From positions 1-38,649 of the forward strand of contig JAIQEU010000028.1 of the NCBI GenBank assembly GCA_020073665.1: 38,649 nt of DNA. The letters are read 5' to 3'. The notes under the pieces are model-generated. The model saw only the letters and a program-made list of their open reading frames with translations, was not told the DNA's origin and made no database searches. Each line of letters opens with the position of its first letter. Within the stretch, counting starts at the first letter, position 1. Source of the stretch: Terriglobia bacterium. GTDB taxonomy: Bacteria; Acidobacteriota; Terriglobia; Terriglobales; Acidobacteriaceae. A program made the translations under genes and the position numbers. Of the stretch, positions 32,902 to 38,649 are shown piece after piece.

Positions 32902-33803
32902 GCGCGGCTCCTGGGCAACTCCAGGACGACGGTAGTGCCGTGTCCTTCGCCCTGGCTTTCGGCAAAGGCACGCCCGCCGTGCTTGCGGGCGATGGCGTGG
33001 ACGATGAACAACCCCAGGCCAGTGCCCTTCACACTGCCGGCGGCACGGCCGGGCACGCGGTAGAAGCGTTTGAAGATGCGCTTCAGTTCGGTCTCAGAGA
33101 TGCCCAGCCCCTGGTCGCGTACGCTCAGCACCACATGTTTCTCGTCGGGCGCCTCGACGCGGACGCTGACGTCAATTTTTTCGCCGGAATATTTGATGGC
33201 ATTGTCGAGCAGGTTGGTGACCGCGGTGCGCAGTTCCTCGAAGTCGCCAATCACGGCGGCCCCGGCGCCGTTGACTGCCGCCTGGTAACGCAACGCTTCG
33301 GGCTGCAGGTGGTGGCTGGTGCGGGCCACCTCCACACATTCTTTGACCAGTTCGGCGAAGTCCACTTGCACGCGATGCAATGTGGCTGCTTTGAGTCCCG
33401 CCTTTCCGGCCTTGAGCACCTGCTCCACCGTCCCCAGGAGACGGTTGGTATCGTCGAGCATCAAGCGGTAGAACTCGCGGCGCTTAGCTTCGTCCACGTC
33501 GCGGCGCTGCAGGGTTTGCAGGTAGAGGCGGATGGAAGCGATCGGCGTCTTCAGTTCGTGGGTGACGGCATTGATAAAGCTGTCATGCTGCTCGTTGCGC
33601 CGGATTTCCCGCACCAGGAAGATGGTGTTCAGGATAATGCCAGTGATGATGGCGCCGAAGAAGATGATGCCGAGAAAGACTTTGACGCCTTCACGCCAGT
33701 TGAGGATGATCCAACCGCTGCCCACCGCCACGGCCAAGGCCGCCAGCAACACGCCGAACGTCAGGAAGAACGCGGTGGCTTTGCGGCGCGAGGTGATGCG
33801 CAT
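32898..33803 (-). CDS. sensor histidine kinase with two TM segments
   Basis: A 301-aa kinase. Two adjacent hydrophobic segments (~11-35 and 41-64) are joined by a very short loop, so there is no periplasmic sensor domain. It is followed by a HisKA domain with His82 (FINAVTHELKTPIASIRLYL) and a HATPase domain with the N box (LLDNAIKYSG), G1 (VRDQGLGIS), F box (FKRFYRVPG) and G2 (GTGLGLFIV). The membrane-sensing layout suggests detection within or at the membrane, or via a partner protein. It is translationally coupled to the OmpR-type regulator downstream. Confidence 0.95.
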
Positions 33804-33824
33804 GGCGTGATTCTACCGCGCATG

Positions 33825-33859
33825 GCCCAAAAACAAGAAAGACGCAGCCAGGCTGCGCC
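33825..33859 (-). terminator. rho-independent terminator of the desaturase gene
   Basis: On the minus strand GGCGCAG (33859-33853), a CCTGG loop, then CTGCGTC (33847-33841), with one G-U pair, followed by TTTCTTGTTTTTGG. It lies 42 nt after the desaturase stop, before the sensor kinase gene. Confidence 0.85.
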
Positions 33860-33900
33860 TTTACGGATCACTGGTCTGGAATTGAAACCGCGTCTCTAGC

Positions 33901-34803
33901 CTATACCGAGGCCAGTTCCTGCTCTGGAACCGGCACAACTTTATCTTCTTCCATTTCCAGCTTGCGCAGTTCGGAGAGCTTCACCTGGTAGATGTTCTTG
34001 GCCAGCCCGAGCGTCTTCAGCGCCCAGATGCCGTACCAGTTGATGTCCACTTCGTACCAGCGCAGGCCATGACGGGCGGAAACCGGATGGGCGTGGTGGT
34101 TGTTGTGCCAGCCCTCACCGAAGGTCACCATGGCAATCCAGAAATTGTTGGTCGAAAGATCGCGGGTGGCGAAGCGACGCGAACCCCACATGTGGGTAAT
34201 CGAATTCACCATCCAGGTGGTGTGCAGGCCGACCACGGTCCGCATGAACACGCCCCACAACAGGAACGGCAGGCCGCCAATGGCGTACAGCACCACGCCC
34301 AGCACGATCATGGGAACGTAGTGGTACTTGGTGATCCAGACGTGGAACTTGTCCTTGGCGAGATCGGGCACGAACCTTGCCAGGGTGGTGGTGTCGTGAT
34401 GCATGGACTTGCCGGTAAGGATCCAGCCCATGTGCGACCACCACTTGCCGTCGCGCGGCGAGTGCGGATCGCCATCCTGGTCAGAATACTTGTGATGAAT
34501 GCGGTGCGTGGCCACCCAGAAGATGGGCCCGCCTTCCAGCGCCAGGGTCGCGCAAGTAGTCAGAAAATACTCGACCCATTTGGGAGTCTTGTAGCCGCGA
34601 TGCGTGAGCAGGCGGTGGTAGGCCATCCCGATGCCCAGGCTTCCTGAAACCCACCAGAGAAACAGGGAGAGGAACAGCGCTTTCCAGGTAAAGAAGAACA
34701 GTGCGGCTACGGCCCCGACGTGGAAGAGGGCCATGAAGGTTGCGGTTACCCAATTGACTTGATTATCGCCTGCGGCCTTGCGTTCGAGCGCTGCTAGTTC
34801 CAT
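33901..34803 (-). CDS. acyl-CoA/acyl-lipid delta-9-type fatty acid desaturase
   Basis: A 300-aa membrane di-iron desaturase. The three His boxes are HRLLTH (63-68), HRIHH (100-104) and HNNHH (233-237), plus a further His in NSITHMWG, as in stearoyl-CoA desaturase-like enzymes. At least four hydrophobic segments flank these boxes. It introduces a cis double bond into membrane acyl chains, so it contributes to fluidity control; the regiochemistry is inferred from the family. ATG 34803 is the first start before the conserved region; the open frame upstream is not conserved-looking. It has its own terminator. Confidence 0.93.
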   Translation of the reverse strand: MELAALERKAAGDNQVNWVTATFMALFHVGAVAALFFFTWKALFLSLFLWWVSGSLGIGMAYHRLLTHRGYKTPKWVEYFLTTCATLALEGGPIFWVATHRIHHKYSDQDGDPHSPRDGKWWSHMGWILTGKSMHHDTTTLARFVPDLAKDKFHVWITKYHYVPMIVLGVVLYAIGGLPFLLWGVFMRTVVGLHTTWMVNSITHMWGSRRFATRDLSTNNFWIAMVTFGEGWHNNHHAHPVSARHGLRWYEVDINWYGIWALKTLGLAKNIYQVKLSELRKLEMEEDKVVPVPEQELASV

Positions 34804-34919
34804 GTGATGGTTTTCCCTGTACCCAGTCTGACAGAAGTCAGCGGTTAAATTATCAGGGAGCGGCTTTAGCGACTGTAATAGTTGTGTAATAGGGATGAGC
34901 GATTTGGTTACGGCGGTAA

Positions 34920-35801
34920 CTAAGCCGAAGCGCTCTTGACTTCGACTCCAGCCCATTTCTCCAGCAATGTGAGCGTAGCGGCGTAATCCAGGTTTTCGTG
35001 GCCGTCCTCGGTGGCCATCTCGTAGATTTCCTCCACCATTTCCAACCCTGGTAACTTCACCCGTACCTCTTTGGCCGCATCCAGCGCCAAGCGGAGGTCT
35101 TTGTGCATGAGGCGAAGCGGAAAATTGGCGGAGAAATCTCGTTTCAGAATGAATGGTGCCTTGTAGTCGACCACGCCCGAACGGACCATGGACGCCTGTA
35201 CCAGGGGCAGCAGGGTAGCGGCATCGAGGCCGAGTTTGGCCGCCAGAGTAAGGGCCTCGGCGAAGCCTTCGTAAATGAGCGCGATCTGCAGGTTCATGAC
35301 CAGTTTGGCCGCCTGGCCCTTGCTGGTTTCTCCCATGCGGAAGAATTGCTTGCCCATGGCGGCAAACAACGGCCCGAGCGCGGCAATGGTGGGTTCGTCG
35401 CCGCCCACGATAAAGATGAGAGTTCCGCCTTCCGCCCCAGCCTTCGATCCCGTCATCGGCGCGTCCACATACTGCACGCCCTTCGCACGCAACCGCTCGG
35501 CAAAGCTGCGCGTGGCAGAAGGCGAGATGGTGCTGGAGTCGGCGACGATCATGCCTTCGGCCAGCGACTGCTCAACCCCATCGGGTCCAAACAACACGCT
35601 TTCGACCGCCTTGGTATCAGAAACGCACATCCACACGACCTCGGCGCCACGGGCGGCCTCGGCCGGAGAGGATGCGCTGCTGGCGCCTTCCACTTGCTTA
35701 CCGGGGGTGCGATTCCACACCGTCACCTCGTGCCCAGCCTTCACCAGGTTGGCCGCCATCGGGCGTCCCATGATTCCCAAACCCAAGAAAGCAACTCGCA
35801 T
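34920..35801 (-). CDS. beta-hydroxyacid dehydrogenase (GlxR/GarR-like)
   Basis: A 293-aa NAD(P)-dependent reductase. The Rossmann motif [17 protein letters not shown] is at the N-terminus (7-23), the substrate-binding signature [14 protein letters not shown] at ~113-126, and the catalytic Lys166 is in GQAAKLVMN. It resembles tartronate semialdehyde reductase, 3-hydroxyisobutyrate dehydrogenase and glyoxylate/succinic semialdehyde reductase; the exact substrate is uncertain. With glycerate 2-kinase 1.1 kb away, D-glycerate formation from tartronate semialdehyde is plausible. ATG 35801 has AGGAGAGG upstream. Confidence 0.92.
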   Translation of the reverse strand: MRVAFLGLGIMGRPMAANLVKAGHEVTVWNRTPGKQVEGASSASSPAEAARGAEVVWMCVSDTKAVESVLFGPDGVEQSLAEGMIVADSSTISPSATRSFAERLRAKGVQYVDAPMTGSKAGAEGGTLIFIVGGDEPTIAALGPLFAAMGKQFFRMGETSKGQAAKLVMNLQIALIYEGFAEALTLAAKLGLDAATLLPLVQASMVRSGVVDYKAPFILKRDFSANFPLRLMHKDLRLALDAAKEVRVKLPGLEMVEEIYEMATEDGHENLDYAATLTLLEKWAGVEVKSASA

Positions 35802-36004
35802 CGTGATTCCTCTCCTCCACTGGTTTGAGATTAGCACCGACGCCGACAACACGGTCAAGCAATCCGCGGCGGATTGTCTTAGAATGGGGTTCAACTTTGC
35901 CCGCACAGAGTAGGTACTAGTTTGGCTGGGATGGCCCGGCGGGTGGGCCCTCCGCGTGACATGAGTAATTGGTTGGGTCTGAGACTGGACCCGGATTCCG
36001 GCAG

Positions 36005-36901
36005 ATGTTAAAGGCTACTCTCAAGAACCCCGCATTGCGCAAGCGCGCCCAGCAGTTCGGACGGTTGGTGCGCCACTCCGCGATTACCCCCCGCACCGGA
36101 CAGACCCACAAGCCGAAACTGGTATCCAACGGCGAAATGGGCGTGACCTTCATCGGGCATGCCAGTTTTTTCGTGCAAATTGGCGGGCAGAATGTCGTCA
36201 TTGACCCCAATTTCGCGCGCTGGCTGTTCCTGCTGAAGCGGCTGCGCAAGCCGGGCATGCAACTGCGCGACCTTCCGCCCATTGACCTGGTGCTGGTCAC
36301 CCACGCGCACTTCGACCACCTGCACCGGCCCTCGTTGCGTGCGATTGTCCAGCAGACCCTGCGGCGGCGCGGAACGCCACCGACCATCGTGATTCCCCAT
36401 CACGTGTTCGACCTGGTATCGGACCTGGGCTTTGGCGACATCGTCGAATTGGATTGGTGGAACAGCTATCGCCACCGCGCACTGACGGTGACCCATGTGC
36501 CCTCGCGGCATTGGGGAGCCCGAATCATCAAGGACTCGCACCGCGGCTATGGCGGCTACGTGCTACGCGACCATAAGCATTCGGTGTATCACGCGGGCGA
36601 TACCGCTTATTTCTCCGGCTTCCGCGAGATTGGCCGCCGGCTTTCCCCGGAACTGGCGCTGTTGCCCATCGGGGCCTACAACCCGCCAACATTCCGCAAC
36701 GTCCACACCGATCCCAGCGATGCCACCCGCGCCTTCCTCGACTTGAAAGCACGCTGGATGGTTCCCATGCATTATGGATCGTTCCGGCTCTCCCACGAGC
36801 CGATCGAAGAGCCGCTGCAACTGCTGGAGCAAGAGGCGAAGGCGGCGGGGATTGAAGACCGGGTCGTGATACTGGAAGAAGGCGTGACGCAGTTTTTCTG
36901 A
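36005..36901 (+). CDS. MBL-fold metal-dependent hydrolase (NAPE-PLD/UlaG-like)
   Basis: A 298-aa metallo-beta-lactamase-fold enzyme. It begins MGVTFIGHASFFVQIGGQNVVIDP at ~45-68. The metal motif is His100-x-His102-x-Asp104-His105 (THAHFDHLH), with further ligands in HWGAR, HAGDTAYF (Asp) and MVPMHYGSF (His). This layout and the Trp/Arg-rich middle (WWNSYRHRALTVTHVPSRHWGAR) resemble the NAPE-PLD/RomA-like group acting on phosphodiesters or related lipids; the substrate is unknown. ATG 36005 is preferred over a TTG at 35969. It is divergent from the GlxR-like gene. Confidence 0.9.
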   Translation: MLKATLKNPALRKRAQQFGRLVRHSAITPRTGQTHKPKLVSNGEMGVTFIGHASFFVQIGGQNVVIDPNFARWLFLLKRLRKPGMQLRDLPPIDLVLVTHAHFDHLHRPSLRAIVQQTLRRRGTPPTIVIPHHVFDLVSDLGFGDIVELDWWNSYRHRALTVTHVPSRHWGARIIKDSHRGYGGYVLRDHKHSVYHAGDTAYFSGFREIGRRLSPELALLPIGAYNPPTFRNVHTDPSDATRAFLDLKARWMVPMHYGSFRLSHEPIEEPLQLLEQEAKAAGIEDRVVILEEGVTQFF

Positions 36902-36934
36902 AAATGCAGCTTCTAGCTTATAGCCACTAGCCTA
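36902..36934. repeat. AGCTTCTAGC-type repeat between convergent genes
   Basis: The run AGCTTCTAGCTTATAGCC continues into ACTAGCCTAG, between the MBL gene's TGA and the glycerate kinase stop. On the minus strand the TAG of glycerate kinase (36934-36932) lies in the repeat. Confidence 0.5.
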
Positions 36935-38260
36935 GTACCCTAGCAGAACTCGCAAATCCCGCAGGTTGTTTCCGGTAGGTCCCGTAACCACCGCATCGCC
37001 CAAGGCGTTGAAAAACGCATACGCGTTGAACCCCGCCAGACTCGCCTGCAAATCCAGTCCGCGGGCCTTGGCGCGTTCGTGCGTACTACCGTCGGCAACC
37101 GCACCGGCAGCAGCACTGTTGCCGTCGATTCCGTCCGTTCCCGCACTGAGCACCGTGATGCTTTCCCCTGCAATTTTCCCAGCACAGGCCAACGCGAACT
37201 GCTGGTTGCGGCCGCCAGTGCCTCCGTTGGTGACCTTGACCGTCACTTCCCCTCCGGAGATCAAGCACACGCGCTCTGATTTCTTGCGCAGCTCGCGCAC
37301 ACGGTCCAGCAGGTAGTCGGCGGCGCGGACGTAGTCCCAATCATCGCAACTGTTGTCCACCTCCACCGCGAACCCCTGGCGTTGGGCTTCGGCCTTGGCG
37401 GCGTCCAGCAATGAGGCATTCGACAGGATCGGCCACCAGCGGGCGCGATGGAACGCGGGATCGTCGCTCTTGGGGGTTTCTTCCAGTGCCCGGCGCTGAA
37501 ACAGTTCCCGCACTGACGCCGGAAATTGCTCAAGCATGCCGTACTTGGCGGCAATCGCCTGGCAATCTTCCACGCTGGTGGAGTCGGGCATGGTGGGGCC
37601 CGAGGCCAGGGCGTCGGGAGTGTTGTCGGGAACGTCCGAAACCAGCAGCGACACCTGCTGCGCGGAATGCGCGGCGCGCGCCAGCCTGCCTCCTTTGATC
37701 GCCGACAGATGTTTGCGGATGGCATTGATTTCAGCGATGGGCGCGCCGGAGAGGACCAGCACGCGATAGGTCGCAATCAGATCGGCGAGAGAGATTTCGT
37801 CATCGATAGGCTTTTCGGCGATGGAGGAACCGCCACCGCTGAGCAGAAAAATGACCAGCGAGGCAGCCGTCTGCGCCGACAGCGACTTCAGCATGGCTTC
37901 GGCGGCGCGAATTGATTCCTGGTTCGGCGTGGGATGTCCACCCAGGAAATAGCGGAAGCCCCTGATCTGCGACGCAGGCTCGGCCGAGCTGGCGACGATA
38001 CCTTCGAACCGGTCGCCCGCCTGCATTCCCAGCGCGTTGACCATGGCGTGCGCGGCCTTGCCCAGGGCAACCACGAACACTCGGCTGTATGAGTTCAAAT
38101 CGTAAAGATCGTCGCAGACCCGCAGCACCCCGCGCTCGCAATCCACATTGCGCTGAAAGGCCCGGTCGATGCTGGCTTCGGCCAGCGCGTGCTCAAACAG
38201 GTGCCGGGCAGTCACACGCATTTCGACGGCAAGCCGCTCACGGTCGGGAGTTGCGGTCAT
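36932..38260 (-). CDS. glycerate 2-kinase (MOFRL family, GckA-like)
   Basis: A 442-aa kinase converting D-glycerate to 2-phosphoglycerate. The family marks are VVALGKAAHAM, GGHPTPNQESIRAAEAML, LLSGGGSSIAEKP, KHLSAIKGGRLA and SDVPDNTPDALASGPTMPD. The C-terminal MOFRL domain has CLISGGEVTVKV, GGTGGRNQQFALA, SAGTDGIDGNSAAAGAV and TGPTGNNLRD. Length matches the family. ATG 38260 begins the protein, with a weak ribosome site; a later in-frame ATG at residue 14 is possible. It works in the serine/glyoxylate-glycerate route, possibly fed by the GlxR-like dehydrogenase at 34920-35801. Its stop is in a repeat. Confidence 0.95.
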   Translation of the reverse strand: MTATPDRERLAVEMRVTARHLFEHALAEASIDRAFQRNVDCERGVLRVCDDLYDLNSYSRVFVVALGKAAHAMVNALGMQAGDRFEGIVASSAEPASQIRGFRYFLGGHPTPNQESIRAAEAMLKSLSAQTAASLVIFLLSGGGSSIAEKPIDDEISLADLIATYRVLVLSGAPIAEINAIRKHLSAIKGGRLARAAHSAQQVSLLVSDVPDNTPDALASGPTMPDSTSVEDCQAIAAKYGMLEQFPASVRELFQRRALEETPKSDDPAFHRARWWPILSNASLLDAAKAEAQRQGFAVEVDNSCDDWDYVRAADYLLDRVRELRKKSERVCLISGGEVTVKVTNGGTGGRNQQFALACAGKIAGESITVLSAGTDGIDGNSAAAGAVADGSTHERAKARGLDLQASLAGFNAYAFFNALGDAVVTGPTGNNLRDLRVLLGY

Positions 38261-38305
38261 GGGAAGGATTATAGAAGGATAGCCTCTAGCTTCTGGCTTC
38301 CGGTG

Positions 38306-38327
38306 GCCGGCGGGACGCCGGCGCTAC
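38306..38327. repeat. REP-like palindrome (GCCGGCG-GGA-CGCCGGC)
   Basis: Perfect 7-bp arms GCCGGCG (38306-38312) and CGCCGGC (38316-38322) with a 3-nt loop, then GCTAC. On the minus strand the element reads GTAGCGCCGGCG at its start, and the TAG is the stop codon of the flanking hydrolase (38326-38324). It is a near-identical copy of 10350-10372. A short AGCTTCTGGCTTCC run lies next to it at 38288-38301. Confidence 0.7.
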
Positions 38328-38649
38328 AAACCCCTGATCCATTCTTCAATTGCTTCCCGCATCTCCCGCAGACGGCCTTCGAAGAAATGGTCAGCGCTTT
38401 CGATCCGCACCAGCTTGCGTGGTTCGGGGAGGGTTTCCACGAGGCGCTCGAGTTGCGGCCTGGGGCCGAACTGGTCGCGCGTGCCGCTCACGAACAGTTT
38501 CGGCTTGGCGCAGGTCTGAAGAAAGGAAAAGTCATAGACTCGCTCGTCGATGGCGGTAACCGGCAATCCCATGCCGATGACGGCTTTCACCCGGTGGTCC
38601 GGGCAGGTCGCCCGAAGACCCACCGCGGCGCCGAATGAGAAGCCAGCAA
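38324..38649 (-). CDS. alpha/beta hydrolase, partial (C-terminal part)
   Basis: The frame is open to the window edge, so the N-terminal part is missing. The visible ~108 residues start AGFSFGAAVGLRA, the nucleophile elbow GxSxG with its Ser. They continue with KLFVSGTRDQFGP, carrying the candidate acid Asp, and end with SADHFFEGRL, carrying the catalytic His. This is typical of a compact alpha/beta hydrolase related to dienelactone-hydrolase-like or KANL3/Tex30-like proteins. The substrate is unknown. The stop codon TAG is part of a REP-like palindrome. Confidence 0.88.
   Translation of the reverse strand, partial: AGFSFGAAVGLRATCPDHRVKAVIGMGLPVTAIDERVYDFSFLQTCAKPKLFVSGTRDQFGPRPQLERLVETLPEPRKLVRIESADHFFEGRLREMREAIEEWIRGL

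Overview
The window is GC-rich, densely coded bacterial chromosome, most likely from an Acidobacteriota lineage of the Terriglobia/Koribacter type. The clues are a VWFA-related lipoprotein-like protein of the acidobacterial TIGR03436 kind, a giant Oar-like TonB-dependent receptor with an N-terminal carboxypeptidase-regulatory domain, an Hfq-like protein with a long N-terminal extension, and many GC-rich palindromes and TAGCT-type repeats at gene ends. The lineage is an inference from gene families; no 16S rRNA gene is present.

Positions 1-6650 look like the end of an integrated accessory region abutting a tRNA-Glu(TTC) gene. From the left it holds the 3' end of an Rhs/YD-repeat gene with a Cys-rich variable tip, a two-TM small protein (candidate immunity protein), an alpha/beta hydrolase, and a truncated IS3-type remnant. 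Next comes a minus-strand operon of three overlapping genes: an excisionase-like HTH protein, a ParB-like protein and an IS91-type Y2 transposase. Diverging from it across a roughly 100-bp control region with an 8-bp-arm palindrome are a CGNR-like zinc-finger gene and a tyrosine recombinase that stops 7 nt from the tRNA.

Positions 6650-19600 are housekeeping genes, mostly on the minus strand: recO-glyQ-glyS-ppdK (DNA repair, both glycyl-tRNA synthetase subunits, pyruvate phosphate dikinase), a 7Fe ferredoxin, an aconitase-family enzyme with the swivel domain at its N-terminus, a secreted DUF1684 protein, an inositol-monophosphatase-family enzyme and an Hfq-like RNA chaperone.

Positions 19600-28500 carry the TonB receptor, the VWFA protein translationally coupled to a fused MoaD-MoaE molybdopterin synthase, Lon protease with a HAIR-like (HspR-type) inverted repeat right before its start codon, and a small secreted protein.

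Positions 28600-38649 carry prephenate dehydratase and a GNAT acetyltransferase, a membrane-anchored protein of unknown function, an FNR-like regulator with four candidate Fe-S cysteines, a zinc-ribbon protein, an OmpR-type two-component pair, an acyl desaturase, a GlxR-like beta-hydroxyacid dehydrogenase, an MBL-fold hydrolase, glycerate 2-kinase and a partial alpha/beta hydrolase. GlxR plus glycerate kinase could form a tartronate semialdehyde to 2-phosphoglycerate route.

The most unusual points are the HTH-ParB-Y2 transposase operon, the HAIR-like operator at lon, the MoaD-MoaE fusion with an internal Gly-Gly, the Rhs toxin tip with its candidate immunity gene, and dispersed repeats that supply the stop codons of at least five genes.
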